From assembly GCF_024721175.1 (NCBI RefSeq), contig NZ_CP099399.1, positions 3,304,001-3,368,000 on the forward strand: a stretch of DNA of 64,000 nt. Reading direction: 5' to 3'. The stretch's first letter is position 1; each line of letters begins with the position of its first letter. Both the position numbers and the translations under genes were made by a program. Source of the DNA: Rhizobium sp. Pop5. GTDB taxonomy: Bacteria > Pseudomonadota > Alphaproteobacteria > Rhizobiales > Rhizobiaceae. Under the pieces are notes generated by a model that worked only from the letters and a program-made list of their open reading frames with translations, was not told the origin of the DNA and searched no databases. Shown here piece by piece: positions 43,438 to 53,449 of the stretch.

Positions 43438-44472
43438 ATGACAGCAGATATTTCACTCCGTCCAGCGGACCATCCGGCCGTCAAGTCAGGCAAGGTCGGC
43501 GTTCTGCTGGTCAATCTCGGCACGCCCGACGGCACCGATTACACATCGATTCGCCGCTATCTCAAGGAATTCCTGACCGATCGCCGGGTCATCGAATGGT
43601 CGCCTTGGAAGTGGTATCCGATCCTGTTCGGCATCGTGCTCAACAGACGCCCGCAGAAGGTGGGCAAGGCCTACGAACTGATCTGGAACAAGGAAAAGAA
43701 CGAAAGCTTTCTCCGCACCTATACGCGCAACCAGTCGGATCTGATGGCCGGGCGCCTGAAGGATCTCACAAACGTCAAGGTCGATTGGGCGATGCGTTAC
43801 GGCACGCCTTCGATCGCCTCGCGCATCGAGGCGCTGAAGGAAGAAGGCTGCGACCGCATCGTGCTCTTCCCGCTTTATCCCCAATATGCGGCGGCAACGA
43901 CCGCCACTGTCAACGACAAGGCCTTCCAGAAGCTGCTGACCATGCGCTGGCAGCCGGCGCTGCGCACCGTACCCGACTATCATGACGACGAGGCCTATAT
44001 CGAGGCGCTCGCCCAATCCGTCGAAAAGCATCTTGCGACGCTCGATTGGAAGCCGGAGATGCTGCTCGCCTCCTTCCACGGCATTCCGATGTCCTATTTC
44101 AAGCAGGGCGACCCCTATTACTGTCAGTGCCAGAAGACCGGCCGGCTGCTGCGCGAACGGCTCGGGCTCACCAAGGACAACTTCATGGTCACCTTCCAGT
44201 CCCGCTTCGGGCCGGAGGAATGGCTGCAGCCCTATACCGACAAGACGGTGGAAAAGCTCGCCCAGGACGGTGTCAAGCGCATCGCCGTCATCAATCCCGG
44301 CTTCGTTTCCGACTGTCTGGAAACGCTTGAGGAGATCGCCGAGCAGGCGGCCCACTCCTTCCATGAGAATGGCGGCGACAAGTTCGCTCATATCCCCTGC
44401 CTCAATGACGGCGATGACGGCATGAAGGTGCTGGAAAAGGTTGTCCGCCGCGAATTGCAGGGCTGGGCTTGA
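43438..44472 (+). CDS. hemH: Ferrochelatase
   Basis: 344-residue enzyme inserting Fe2+ into protoporphyrin IX, the last step of heme synthesis, at the inner membrane. Signatures: GVLLVNLGTPDGTDYTSIRR, RYGTPSI, VLFPLYPQYAAATT, the catalytic His in LLASFHGIPMSYF, FQSRFGPEEWLQPYT and the conserved NPGFVSDCLETLEEI. The length is normal. The ATG at 43438 precedes MTADISLRPADHP; no strong ribosome-binding site is visible. Confidence 0.96.
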   Translation: MTADISLRPADHPAVKSGKVGVLLVNLGTPDGTDYTSIRRYLKEFLTDRRVIEWSPWKWYPILFGIVLNRRPQKVGKAYELIWNKEKNESFLRTYTRNQSDLMAGRLKDLTNVKVDWAMRYGTPSIASRIEALKEEGCDRIVLFPLYPQYAAATTATVNDKAFQKLLTMRWQPALRTVPDYHDDEAYIEALAQSVEKHLATLDWKPEMLLASFHGIPMSYFKQGDPYYCQCQKTGRLLRERLGLTKDNFMVTFQSRFGPEEWLQPYTDKTVEKLAQDGVKRIAVINPGFVSDCLETLEEIAEQAAHSFHENGGDKFAHIPCLNDGDDGMKVLEKVVRRELQGWA

Positions 44473-44644
44473 GACCTCGCGAGCAAGCGGCGTCAAGCTG
44501 ATAGGCCTAAGGAACTCGCCGAGACAAACCTCCTCCTCACCGGAAGTGTGGCATCGGTGTGTCATTTCTTCCTCGCAAAGAACATGCTAACTCACCACAT
44601 CAGTTGTGGGGCGCGTTGGCATGCGCCGATGGGAGGAATTTTTC

Positions 44645-45679
44645 ATGCTGTTCGGCGGCTTCGACATCGTCGTGATCGTGCTGGTGATTTTTGTCATCCT
44701 GGTGCTTTTTGCCGGGATCAAGACCGTGCCGCAGGGCTACCGTTACACCATCGAGCGCTTCGGCCGCTATACCCGCACGCTGGAGCCGGGCCTCAATCTC
44801 ATCACCCCCTTCATCGAGCGCGTCGGGGCGCGGATGAACGTGATGGAGCAGGTGCTGAACGTGCCGACCCAGGAAGTGATCACCAAGGACAATGCCTCGG
44901 TTTCGGCAGATGCTGTCGCCTTCTTTCAGGTGCTGAACGCTGCCCAGGCCGCCTACCAGGTGTCCCACCTCGAAAACGCCATCCTCAATCTCACCATGAC
45001 CAACATTCGCTCGGTCATGGGCTCCATGGATCTCGATGAGCTGCTTTCCAACCGCGATGCGATCAATGACCGGCTGCTGCGCGTCGTCGACGAGGCCGTG
45101 CAGCCTTGGGGCATTAAGGTCACGCGCGTCGAAATCAAGGACATTCAGCCGCCGCGCGACCTCGTCGATGCGATGGCCCGCCAGATGAAGGCCGAGCGCG
45201 AGAAGCGCGCCCAGGTGCTGGAGGCCGAAGGTGCGCGCAATGCGCAGATCCTCAGGGCCGAAGGCGCCAAGCAATCCGCCATCCTGCAGGCCGAAGGCCA
45301 GCGCGAAGCCGCCTTCCGCAATGCCGAAGCCCGTGAACGCCTGGCCGAGGCCGAAGCCAAGGCGACGAAGATGGTCTCCGAAGCGATCGCCGCCGGCGAC
45401 GTCCAGGCAATCAACTACTTCGTCGCCCAGAAATACACCGAAGCACTCGCCTCGGTCGGCTCGGCGCCGAATTCCAAGATCGTGCTGATGCCGATGGAAG
45501 CCTCTTCCATCCTGAGTTCGCTCGGCGGCATCGGCGCCATTGCCCGCGAGGTCTTCGGCGATGCGGGCAATCCGCCGCCCCCGCCTCCACCGCGCCCGCG
45601 TCCCGCCCCGGCGCGCTCGACGCCGCCGATCAATCCGCCGATCTCCAACACTCCCTTCAACCCCGATCCGGAGCGATAG
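44645..45679 (+). CDS. SPFH/Band 7 membrane protein (QmcA-like)
   Basis: 344-residue stomatin/prohibitin-type protein with one N-terminal membrane helix ([20 protein letters not shown]). The SPFH domain contains [33 protein letters not shown] and [21 protein letters not shown] charged coiled coil rich in AEGxR repeats (190-265) and a Pro-rich tail with seven consecutive prolines follow. Such proteins form membrane cages and microdomains. GGGAGGAA precedes the ATG at 44645. It is coupled to nfeD three bases downstream, the classic SPFH-NfeD pair. Confidence 0.93.
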   Translation: MLFGGFDIVVIVLVIFVILVLFAGIKTVPQGYRYTIERFGRYTRTLEPGLNLITPFIERVGARMNVMEQVLNVPTQEVITKDNASVSADAVAFFQVLNAAQAAYQVSHLENAILNLTMTNIRSVMGSMDLDELLSNRDAINDRLLRVVDEAVQPWGIKVTRVEIKDIQPPRDLVDAMARQMKAEREKRAQVLEAEGARNAQILRAEGAKQSAILQAEGQREAAFRNAEARERLAEAEAKATKMVSEAIAAGDVQAINYFVAQKYTEALASVGSAPNSKIVLMPMEASSILSSLGGIGAIAREVFGDAGNPPPPPPPRPRPAPARSTPPINPPISNTPFNPDPER

Positions 45680-45682
45680 GCC

Positions 45683-46138
45683 ATGCTGGCGAAGATCGTC
45701 GCCGAACTCGGACCATGGAGCTGGTGGGTCGCCGGTCTCGTCCTGCTCGCCGCGGAAATGATCGTTCCCGGCTTCTTCCTGGTCTGGATCGGCCTTGCCG
45801 CCTTGATCGTCGGAGCGCTATCGCTGCTCTTCTGGGACAGCGCCTTCTGGGTCTGGGAGCTTCAGGCGCTTCTTTTTGCGCTTCTCGCCGTTGCCACGAC
45901 TTTCGCCGGCCGCCACCTGACATTGCGAAATGCCACGACGGACGAGCCTTTCCTCAACCAGCGCGGCGCGAGCCTCGTCGGCCGCACGGCGACGCTGCAC
46001 GAGCCGATCCGCGAAGGCCGCGGCCGCATCCGCCTCGATGATACGCTGTGGCAAGTAATCGGACCCGATCTTCCCGTGGGAACGCAGGTGAAGGTGGTCT
46101 CGTGTCACGGCCGCGACCTGAAGGTCGAGCCACTCTGA
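45683..46138 (+). CDS. NfeD-like membrane protein
   Basis: 151-residue short NfeD (NfeD1b type). Two or three membrane helices (WWVAGLVLLAAEMIVPGFFL, LIVGALSLLFW, LLFALLAVATTF) are followed by a C-terminal OB-fold domain (GASLVGRTATLHEPIREGRG, VGTQVKVVSCHGRDLKVEPL). It pairs with the SPFH protein encoded three bases upstream and probably forms a membrane complex with it. There is no protease domain. Confidence 0.93.
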   Translation: MLAKIVAELGPWSWWVAGLVLLAAEMIVPGFFLVWIGLAALIVGALSLLFWDSAFWVWELQALLFALLAVATTFAGRHLTLRNATTDEPFLNQRGASLVGRTATLHEPIREGRGRIRLDDTLWQVIGPDLPVGTQVKVVSCHGRDLKVEPL

Positions 46139-46152
46139 ACAAACAGGCGTGA

Positions 46153-47148
46153 TCAGGCGACGCCGATCCGTAGCAGATCGTGGAAATGCACCAGCCCGAG
46201 CGGCTTGTTGTCGTCATCGATGACGATCAGCGCGCCAATGTGGTGCTGGTTGAGCAGCGCCAGAGCGGCCGTCGCCAGCACCGTCGGCTTCACCGTCTTC
46301 GGCGTCCTGGTCATAATATCGTCGACAGCGAGTTCGGCCAGATTGCGCGTCAGGTTGCGCGCCATGTCGCCTTCGGTGACGATGCCGCAGAGCCGCCCAT
46401 CCTCGTCAAGCACGCCGACGCAACCGAAATGCTTGCGCGACAGCACCGTGATCGCCTCCGGCATCGACGTGCCCTTGGCCACCAGCGGCAGCCGCTCGCC
46501 GGTATGCATGATATCGGCGACATGCATCAGGCTGGCGCCCAGCTTGCCGCCGGGATGGAAGACGTGGAAATCCGTGGCGGTAAAGCCGCGCGCCTCGAGC
46601 AGCGCCACAGCCAGCGCGTCGCCAAGGGCAAGCTGCATCAGCGTCGAAGTCGTCGGCGCCAGTCCGTTAGGGCAGGCCTCCTGCTCGTTCGGCACCAGAA
46701 GGACGATATCGGCAGCCGTCGCCAGTGAAGACCGTTCGCTGCAGGTGATCGCGATCAGGGGAATGGAAAAGCGCCGGGTGAAGGAAATGATGCTCTTGAG
46801 TTCGGCGCTCTCGCCGCCTTTGGAAATCGCAAGGACGACGTCGTCGCGCGCGATCATGCCGAGATCGCCGTGATTGGCCTCGGCCGCATGCACGAAAAAG
46901 GCGGGTGTGCCTGTTGAAGCGAAAGTTGCCGCCAACTTGGCACCAATATGGCCGCTCTTGCCGACACCGGTGACAATGACGCGTCCGGAGATGTCGCCGA
47001 TGATCTCGACGGCGCGTGTGAAAGGACCGGCCAATCCGTCGTCGAAAGCCCGTTCGAGCGCCTCAAGACCGCGTTTTTCGGTCTCTATCGTGCGTTTTGC
47101 CGATTCGAGCACGCTGTTTTCAACGAGTTTTATCGCTCTTTTGTTCAT
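46153..47148 (-). CDS. kdsD: Arabinose-5-phosphate isomerase (KdsD/KpsF)
   Basis: 331-residue SIS-domain sugar isomerase converting ribulose-5-phosphate to arabinose-5-phosphate, the first step to KDO for lipopolysaccharide. SIS motifs: GRVIVTGVGKSGHIGAKLAA, HAAEANHGDLGMI, AISKGGESAELKS and PTTSTLMQLALGDALAVALL. FHVFHPGGKLGASLMHV is followed by two CBS domains (about 210-330). The length is typical. It is convergent with nfeD (15 bases) and divergent from the barrel protein gene. Confidence 0.94.
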   Translation of the reverse strand: MNKRAIKLVENSVLESAKRTIETEKRGLEALERAFDDGLAGPFTRAVEIIGDISGRVIVTGVGKSGHIGAKLAATFASTGTPAFFVHAAEANHGDLGMIARDDVVLAISKGGESAELKSIISFTRRFSIPLIAITCSERSSLATAADIVLLVPNEQEACPNGLAPTTSTLMQLALGDALAVALLEARGFTATDFHVFHPGGKLGASLMHVADIMHTGERLPLVAKGTSMPEAITVLSRKHFGCVGVLDEDGRLCGIVTEGDMARNLTRNLAELAVDDIMTRTPKTVKPTVLATAALALLNQHHIGALIVIDDDNKPLGLVHFHDLLRIGVA

Positions 47149-47291
47149 GGAGATGCGTTAGACCTTTTCACTTTCCAAGTCCACCCCGCACTATTTCCGA
47201 ATTGTGAACAGTGTCCGCCCGCGGCAACGAATGATTAACCACAAGGCTTTACCTTTGGGTAAGAACCGAAAAGCATGTCAGGCGCGAATTG

Positions 47292-48836
47292 ATGGGCCAA
47301 CCAAAACAGACGAGCAGTGTGACGCCGCTCCGCGCCATGAGCCGTGCCGTCTCTTTTGCTGCGTTCGGTGGTCTGCTTTTGAGCCAGTCAGCCCTAGCGC
47401 AGTCCGCCGTGTCGCAGCAGGCGGGCGCGGCAGCGAACCGCTCCGCGACCTCCCAGGACTACCGCGCCACGATCAATGCGGCCGCCGCCGGTTTCGATGG
47501 CGAGACCGACGATTCAGCCATTCCGGCCGCAAGCGGCACCACCGCAAACGCGGATAACGCTCAACAAAGGCCCGCCATCCCCGACGCGCAATCGGGCGAC
47601 GATATCACCGGCTCCATACTCGACGACGACATACGTCGGCTGAACACCCGCGAAGCCTCGGTCGACGAGGCATTGCCGCGCCGCAAGGCCGCCGAAAGCG
47701 CCTCGACCGCGGAGACGCCAGGCATTCCGATCGGCACTTTCGTGCTCCGCCCGAGTGTGACCCAGAGCATCAACACCGAGACGACCAAGGACGGCAACAC
47801 CAGGCAGCAGCGCGCCTTTCTCGAAACCGATGCGGCCGCGACGCTCACCTCCGATTGGAGCCGGCACCAGCTGAGCGTCACCTCGGAAGGCGCCTGGCAG
47901 AAGAATGTCAGCGGCGAGGGCGAGGAGCAGCCTTCCTTCAAGGTCAACGGCGATCTCAGGCTGGATCTCTCCCGCGATGCGGTCGCGCACCTCACCGGCG
48001 GCTACAACTTCTACCGCGAGGATACGGACGACCCCGACGCCATCGCAGGTGCGACCCAGCAATCCGACGTGCAGGAATTTTCGGCCGGCGCCTCCATCCA
48101 GCGCGATTTCGGCATCCTGCGCGGCACGACCGCGCTGGCGCTGACCCGCTCGGTCTATTCCGATGCCACGCTCGCAAGCGGCACGACTGTGAACATGAGC
48201 GACCGCAACCAGACGACGGGCACACTGCGCGGCCGCGTCGGCTACGAGCTCTCTCCGGCGCTCATCCCCTTCATCGAGGCCACGATCGGCCGCACGCTCT
48301 ACGACGAGACACGCGATTCCGCGGGCTACGAGCGTTCGGGCCACAGCTATGGCGCCAAGGCGGGCGTCGAGGTCGATCTCGGCGAAAAGCTGAAAGGCGA
48401 AGTCGGCGTCGGTTACGCGATGGCGGATTTCGAAGACAGCCGGCTGTCCTCGATCGATACGGCCACGCTCGATGCGAGCCTGCTCTGGTCGCCGATCCGC
48501 GGCACCGATGTCAATCTCGGCCTGCAGACGAGCATCCAGCCCTCGACCACGGCAGGCGAGAGCGGCTACGTCTCACACGCGCTGACGACGACGGTCACCC
48601 ACCAACTGCGCGACAATCTGGTCGCGACAATGATCGGCGGGGTGACGTGGCGCGACTATCCCTCGGACAGCAGCATCAACGACGAACTCGTCTATACCAC
48701 GGCGACCGGCCTCACCTGGAACATCAACCGATATCTCGATCTGACCAGCACGCTCGGCTACGAGCTGACGGCACGCAAGGACGGTCCCGACTCGCAGCAA
48801 TGGCGCGCCGGCGTCGGCCTGAAGCTGAAAAGATAA
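47292..48836 (+). CDS. Outer-membrane beta-barrel protein
   Basis: 514-residue exported protein. The signal peptide (AVSFAAFGGLLLSQSALAQS) is followed by a low-complexity Ala-rich segment of about 110 residues and a C-terminal domain of alternating beta strands from about 148 (IGTFVLRPSVTQSINTETTK) to the end (GLKLKR), consistent with a barrel of the DUF2320/outer-membrane beta-barrel kind known in rhizobia. Strands of the type GRVGYELSPALIPFIEATIG and GAKAGVEVDLGEKLKGEVGV support this. ATG 47292 is preferred over the TTG just before it. The transported substrate is unknown. Confidence 0.82.
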   Translation: MGQPKQTSSVTPLRAMSRAVSFAAFGGLLLSQSALAQSAVSQQAGAAANRSATSQDYRATINAAAAGFDGETDDSAIPAASGTTANADNAQQRPAIPDAQSGDDITGSILDDDIRRLNTREASVDEALPRRKAAESASTAETPGIPIGTFVLRPSVTQSINTETTKDGNTRQQRAFLETDAAATLTSDWSRHQLSVTSEGAWQKNVSGEGEEQPSFKVNGDLRLDLSRDAVAHLTGGYNFYREDTDDPDAIAGATQQSDVQEFSAGASIQRDFGILRGTTALALTRSVYSDATLASGTTVNMSDRNQTTGTLRGRVGYELSPALIPFIEATIGRTLYDETRDSAGYERSGHSYGAKAGVEVDLGEKLKGEVGVGYAMADFEDSRLSSIDTATLDASLLWSPIRGTDVNLGLQTSIQPSTTAGESGYVSHALTTTVTHQLRDNLVATMIGGVTWRDYPSDSSINDELVYTTATGLTWNINRYLDLTSTLGYELTARKDGPDSQQWRAGVGLKLKR

Positions 48837-48837
48837 A

Positions 48838-48865
48838 CGCCGCGCATCCAACGGGACGCGCGGCG
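48838..48865. terminator. Hairpin between convergent genes
   Basis: CGCCGCGC (48838-48845) and GCGCGGCG (48858-48865) form a perfect 8-bp stem just after the barrel protein stop. There is no T-run, so it may be a weak or bidirectional terminator for the barrel gene and galU. Confidence 0.45.
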
Positions 48866-48891
48866 CTCTGCCATTTATGCTGAACGGGGGC

Positions 48892-49779
48892 CTAGTTCAG
48901 GCCGGCCAGCAGTTCCTTGAAGCCGCCTTCGACCGACGGACGAATGTCCGCACGTTCGAGGGCGTAGGCGACGTTGGCCAGGATGAAGCCGTCCTTGGCG
49001 CCGCAGTCGTAGGTGGTGCCGCGGAAGTGGTAACCTGCGAAATCCTGTTCCTTGAGCAGCTTCAGCATGCCGTCGGTAAGCTGGATCTCATTGCCGGCGC
49101 CGCGCTCCTGGGTTTCGAGGATCTTGAAGATCTCCGGCTGCAGGATGTAGCGGCCGTTGATGAAGAAGTTGGAAGGCGCCGTCCCCTTGGCAGGCTTTTC
49201 CACCATGCCGGTGATGCGGAAGCCTTCGCCGATCGCTTCGCCGACGCCGACGATACCGTATTTATGCGCCTGGTCGGGCGCGCATTCCTCGACGGCGATG
49301 ATATTGCCGCCGCTCTGACCGTAAAGATCGATCATGCCCTTCATGCAGCCCTTGTCGCCCTTCATGATCATGTCGGGCAGCAGCAGCGCGAAGGGCTCGT
49401 CGCCGACGATCTCGCGGGCGCACCACACGGCGTGGCCAAGGCCGAGCGGCTCCTGCTGGCGGGTGAAGCTCACCGTGCCGGCCTTCGGCAGCTGCTGGGC
49501 GAGAAGGGTGATTTCCGCCTTCTTGGCGCGCTCACGCAGTGTCTGTTCCAGCTCGAAATGAATATCGAAGTAATCTTCGATGACGTGCTTGTTGCGTCCG
49601 GTCACGAAAACCAGATGTTCGATCCCTGCTTCGATCGCCTCATCGACGACATATTGAATGATTGGCTTGTCGACGACAGTCAACATTTCCTTCGGAACAG
49701 CCTTTGTTGCCGGCAGGAATCGCGTTCCCAATCCGGCAACCGGAAATACTGCTTTACGGACTTTGTTGTGTTGAGCCAC
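48892..49779 (-). CDS. galU: UTP-glucose-1-phosphate uridylyltransferase
   Basis: 295-residue nucleotidyltransferase making UDP-glucose for exopolysaccharide, glycolipid and lipopolysaccharide synthesis (called exoN in some rhizobia). Motifs: [20 protein letters not shown] with the [11 protein letters not shown] nucleotide loop, [55 protein letters not shown] and [18 protein letters not shown]. The start is a GTG at 49779 directly behind GCAGGAGGCCGG, a strong ribosome-binding site. It is divergent from the transglycosylase gene. Confidence 0.95.
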   Translation of the reverse strand: MAQHNKVRKAVFPVAGLGTRFLPATKAVPKEMLTVVDKPIIQYVVDEAIEAGIEHLVFVTGRNKHVIEDYFDIHFELEQTLRERAKKAEITLLAQQLPKAGTVSFTRQQEPLGLGHAVWCAREIVGDEPFALLLPDMIMKGDKGCMKGMIDLYGQSGGNIIAVEECAPDQAHKYGIVGVGEAIGEGFRITGMVEKPAKGTAPSNFFINGRYILQPEIFKILETQERGAGNEIQLTDGMLKLLKEQDFAGYHFRGTTYDCGAKDGFILANVAYALERADIRPSVEGGFKELLAGLN

Positions 49780-49982
49780 ACCGGCCTCCTGCTTCGATCA
49801 TATCGCTTTGGAAATAGAGCTTTTTAGCTTCAGTTAGTATAGAATTGCTACTGTTTTGCAACTGGTGACCCCGGCGGGTCGTCATGGTAAAGAATTTGTT
49901 GACTCCGTTCCTGTAGTCTCGGGTTTGGGCGGACATGATGCCCCGCTGCGCCAGAAACTGAAGATGTGGGATACGACTGTCG

Positions 49983-51206
49983 ATGACCCAGAATCACAAA
50001 AACTCCCTTCGTGGCCTTGCTCTCGCCTTCGTTGTCGCAGCCCAGGTGGGGCTCGTCCCCGACAACGCGAAAGCTGATTCCCGGTTCCAGAAATGGATCG
50101 CGGATTTCTACCAGACAGCCGCTCAGAGTGGCATCAGTAAGGCAACCTATCAAAAGGCCTTTTCCGGGGTGACCGATCCCGATCCGACCGTGCTCGAAAA
50201 GGCGGCCTTCCAGCCGGAATTCACCTCGAAGATCTGGGACTATGTCGATTCCCGCGTCAATCCCTACACCGTCAAGATCGGCCGCGAGATGGCCGTCAAG
50301 CATGCCAGAACGCTGGCGGCGATCGAACAGCGCTTCGGCGTCGACAAGACCATTCTCCTCGCCATCTGGTCGATGGAATCGAATTATGGCGCGATCCTCA
50401 ACAAGGACGACCGGCTGCACTACGTGCCGCGCGCTTTGGCAACCCTTGGATATGCCGATCCGAGCCGCGCCAAATTCGCCAAGAAGCAGTTGATCGCCGC
50501 GCTGAAGATCCTGCAGAACGGCGATGTGCCGGCACGTGAAATGACCGGCTCCTGGGCCGGCGCCATGGGCCACACCCAGTTCATCCCGACAAGCTACCTG
50601 CTTTATGCCGTTGATGCCGACGGCAACGGCCATCGCGACATCTGGAACTCCGTGCCGGATGCGCTGGCGACCTCGGCCAATCTCCTGATGAAGAACGGCT
50701 GGGACACCGGCAAGACCTGGGGCTACGAGGTCGTCGTTCCCGCGGCCGCGGCCAAGCAGGTCGGCAAGACCCATACGCTGGCCCAATGGGCCGCACTCGG
50801 CCTGAAACGCCCGAACGGCAAGGCCTTCCGCGAAGGCGATACCAAGGCGATGCTGAAGATGCCGGCCGGGCCTGATGGCCCGGGCTTCCTGATGACCGCG
50901 AACTTCTTCACCATCAAGAACTACAATGCCTCGGATAGCTACGCGCTTGCCGTCGGCCTGCTGGCCGACCAGATCGCCGGCTACGGCGGCCTGCAGCAGC
51001 GCTGGCCGCGCCCGGACGGCGCGCTCGACATCACCGAGAAATTCGAGCTGCAGACCCGTCTCAAGACGCTCGGCTATTATAGCGGCGAGGTAGACGGCAA
51101 CTTCGGCTCGGGTTCGAAAGCGGCGATCTCGGCCGTGCAGGAGCGCTTTGGCATGCAGCCGGACGGCGAGCCCTCGCTGCCGCTTCTGAACGCGCTTCGC
51201 CGCTAG
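49983..51206 (+). CDS. Lytic murein transglycosylase (MltB/GH103 type) with PG-binding domain
   Basis: 407-residue periplasmic enzyme cleaving peptidoglycan glycan strands. Signal sequence at 1-31 (ends NAKA-DS). The catalytic domain contains ILLAIWSMESNYGAILNKDD with the catalytic Glu, EMTGSWAGAMGHTQFIPTSY and VDADGNGHRDIWNSVPDALA. A C-terminal peptidoglycan-binding domain (LQTRLKTLGYYSGEVDGNFG, then SKAAISAVQERFG) completes it. It precedes the SGNH-like gene on the same strand by 86 bases; the two appear functionally linked. Confidence 0.94.
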   Translation: MTQNHKNSLRGLALAFVVAAQVGLVPDNAKADSRFQKWIADFYQTAAQSGISKATYQKAFSGVTDPDPTVLEKAAFQPEFTSKIWDYVDSRVNPYTVKIGREMAVKHARTLAAIEQRFGVDKTILLAIWSMESNYGAILNKDDRLHYVPRALATLGYADPSRAKFAKKQLIAALKILQNGDVPAREMTGSWAGAMGHTQFIPTSYLLYAVDADGNGHRDIWNSVPDALATSANLLMKNGWDTGKTWGYEVVVPAAAAKQVGKTHTLAQWAALGLKRPNGKAFREGDTKAMLKMPAGPDGPGFLMTANFFTIKNYNASDSYALAVGLLADQIAGYGGLQQRWPRPDGALDITEKFELQTRLKTLGYYSGEVDGNFGSGSKAAISAVQERFGMQPDGEPSLPLLNALRR

Positions 51207-51292
51207 AAGCGGCGCAACCGTGACCTACATAACAGCGGGAGTGGACGCTGGCCTACCCGGCGTGCAAGATGCCGGCAGATGCGGAACTGCCC

Positions 51293-52507
51293 ATGACGAA
51301 GAAAACTGATCGCACCCCAATCCGTTGGCTGATGCTCGCCTTGACGGCGGCTTCGCTTTGCCTCGGCGCACTTGCGCCGGCACACGTGGCAGAAGCTCAG
51401 GAGCAGCGCTATCAGCGGCGTTCGATCCTCGATTTCCTCCTCGGCAGGCGCTATCTCGACGACGGGCCGCAGGCCCCCGACGTTCCGCAGCCGAAACGCG
51501 AGCAGCGCAAACGCCCGCCGGCGCAGAAAGCCATCGTCAATACCCGCACCGCACCACCGGTTCGCGCTCCCGTACAAGAGGAGGAGCCGGCGGTGGAAAA
51601 GCTCGCCGACGCCCGAAAGATCCTGATCGTCGGCGATTTCCTCGCCAGCGGCCTCGGCGACGGCCTCACCGCCGCCTTCGAGACGTCGCCGGGCGTCGTC
51701 GTCGAAGCCCGCGGCAACGTCTCGTCGGGTCTCGTTCGCGACGACTATTACAATTGGCCGGAACAGCTGCCGAAGATGATCGACGAGATGAAGCCGGCCA
51801 TGGTCGTCGTCATGATCGGCGCCAACGATCGCCAGCAGATGGTGACCGATACCGCCAAGGAGAAATTCCGCACCGATGGCTGGTTCGCCGAATATCGCCG
51901 CCGCGTCCTTTCCTTCGGCAAGGAAGTCACCGACCGCAAGATTCCGCTGCTTTGGGTCGGCCTTCCTGCCTTCGAATCCGATTCGATGACGGCCGATGCC
52001 GTCCAGATGAACCAGCTTTACCGCAATCAGGTCGAAAGCATCGACGGCGAGTTCGTCGATATCTGGGATGGTTTCGTCGACGAAAACGGTACCTTCATCG
52101 TCACCGGTTCCGATGTGAACGGTCAGCAGGTGCGCCTGCGCACCTCCGACGGCATCAACCTGACCCAGGCCGGTCGGCGCAAGCTTGCTTTCTATGTGGA
52201 AAAACCCGCCCGCCGCATACTCGGTACGCAGGCAAGCCCGGATCTGGTCCGCCTCGACTCCAGCAATCTGCCCGGTCTCGGCCTGCCCGCCAATCCGGTC
52301 GAGCATACCGTGCCGATCAGCCTCTCCGATCCCAATCTCGATGGCGGCGCCGAGCTTCTCGGCGCAAGGCCGCCGCCTGTGACGCTGGCGAAATCGCCGC
52401 GCGACCTCTTGGTCGAGCAAGGCGAGATGACGCCCGCGCCTTCCGGCCGCGTCGACGATTATCGCCTGCCCGCGGCCAAGCCGCCGGCCGAAGTCTCGGT
52501 AAAATAA
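51293..52507 (+). CDS. SGNH-fold (DUF459-like) protein lacking catalytic Ser and His
   Basis: 404-residue exported protein with signal MTKKTDRTPIRWLMLALTAA (cleaved near AEAQ), a basic Pro-rich stretch (50-105) and an SGNH/GDSL hydrolase-like domain (about 108-310). Block I reads VGDFLASGLGDGL, with Phe116 where the nucleophilic Ser is expected; block III GANDRQ is intact; block V reads SDGINLTQAG, with Asn289 in place of His. It is therefore probably not a hydrolase. It follows a lytic transglycosylase and may be a binding partner in wall remodelling. Confidence 0.8.
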   Translation: MTKKTDRTPIRWLMLALTAASLCLGALAPAHVAEAQEQRYQRRSILDFLLGRRYLDDGPQAPDVPQPKREQRKRPPAQKAIVNTRTAPPVRAPVQEEEPAVEKLADARKILIVGDFLASGLGDGLTAAFETSPGVVVEARGNVSSGLVRDDYYNWPEQLPKMIDEMKPAMVVVMIGANDRQQMVTDTAKEKFRTDGWFAEYRRRVLSFGKEVTDRKIPLLWVGLPAFESDSMTADAVQMNQLYRNQVESIDGEFVDIWDGFVDENGTFIVTGSDVNGQQVRLRTSDGINLTQAGRRKLAFYVEKPARRILGTQASPDLVRLDSSNLPGLGLPANPVEHTVPISLSDPNLDGGAELLGARPPPVTLAKSPRDLLVEQGEMTPAPSGRVDDYRLPAAKPPAEVSVK

Positions 52508-52537
52508 AAATGCGGCGCGGGGCCGCCGCCATCTCGC

Positions 52538-53164
52538 TTACGCCGCCTGCGGCCAGCTCAGATAATAGTAGTTCGAGCCGATCTGGCCGAAGAAGGCGTT
52601 GCTGTCGTTCGTCTGGTCGACATAGCTGCCGTTTTTCTTGACGAAGGCGCCGTCGGAGCCGCGCTCCAGATGTGCTTTGAGGAAGTCGCTCCAGCCGCTG
52701 ACGTCGATCGCCTTGCCGGCCTTGCTTTTCGTATCCGCCTCATCGGGATCGTCGACGTCCCAGGCGGCGATCGACACCCCCTGCGTGGGATCGGAGATGG
52801 TGAGCGTGCCCGCTTTCAGTGCGGCCAGCATGTCGTGAGCCTTGCCGCTCTCGCCTTCAGCCGCAGCCGCATCCTGCAACTGCTGCTTCAGCATCGACAT
52901 GAAGGAGGCACTGGTCACGTCGGTGCTGTCGCCGCTGGCATCGGCCTCATTAGAGGTGTCGCTCCTGGCCGACAGCGTGTCGAGCAGCCCCGACAGGGCC
53001 TGATTGGAAAGAAGCGAGGCCGAACTCGAATCGAGCCCGTAGCCGCTGAGGATGCTGGCGACCGACGAACCCTGCGTATCCCCGGAGCTTTCATCGGAAC
53101 TCCGGAGGTTCTTCAGGGCATATTGGGCCGAAACCATCCTGGTATTATCGAGTGCGGAAACCAT
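52538..53164 (-). CDS. Hypothetical protein
   Basis: 208 residues, acidic, Ser/Asp/Ala-rich in the first half (SSDESSGDTQGSSVASILSG), with no signal peptide or membrane helix, and a more ordered C-terminus rich in aromatics (AFFGQIGSNYYYLSWPQAA). I do not recognise a family. Composition in the first half resembles secreted or surface-attached proteins lacking Cys. The ATG at 53164 (MVSALDNTR) is chosen because the upstream frame to 53311 runs toward the intron flank. It is convergent with the SGNH-like gene (30 bases) and lies downstream of the group II intron. Confidence 0.6.
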   Translation of the reverse strand: MVSALDNTRMVSAQYALKNLRSSDESSGDTQGSSVASILSGYGLDSSSASLLSNQALSGLLDTLSARSDTSNEADASGDSTDVTSASFMSMLKQQLQDAAAAEGESGKAHDMLAALKAGTLTISDPTQGVSIAAWDVDDPDEADTKSKAGKAIDVSGWSDFLKAHLERGSDGAFVKKNGSYVDQTNDSNAFFGQIGSNYYYLSWPQAA

Positions 53165-53415
53165 TTGAAAAATCCTTGTCGATCGTTTGCGGCGGTCAGC
53201 CGCGGCCGATGGTGAAATGCTTGCGCAGCCGAAACGGCGGGGCACGTCCGCTCCGGTCGCCGCCGGCTCCGCTCGAGCCCGCGTCCGATGCAAAATTTCT
53301 CTTTCCGGCATTGCCTGAGGCTTGCGGCGCAGCCCGGCGCGTCAAGCGGTCGCACCCGCGACAAGGCGTGCTGTCGGATCGGGTAGGAGGGAGCCTTGCG
53401 GCACCCTCCTCCCAC

Positions 53416-53449
53416 ACCACCGTGCGAACGGTTCCGTACACGGCGGTTC
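53416..53449 (-). ncRNA. Group II intron domain V
   Basis: 34-nt hairpin: a lower stem ACCGCCGUG/CACGGUGGU of nine pairs including one G-U, a small bulge, and an upper ACG/CGU stem with a GAAC loop. The triad CGC, whose middle G forms the G-U pair, is the IIC version of the catalytic AGC triad. It overlaps the maturase stop codon (53448-53450). Confidence 0.75.

Noticed and set aside
45580..45640. Proline-codon run in the SPFH gene as a frameshift site
   Set aside because: The frame continues cleanly to the stop at 45679 and connects properly to nfeD; the Pro-rich tail is common in this family.
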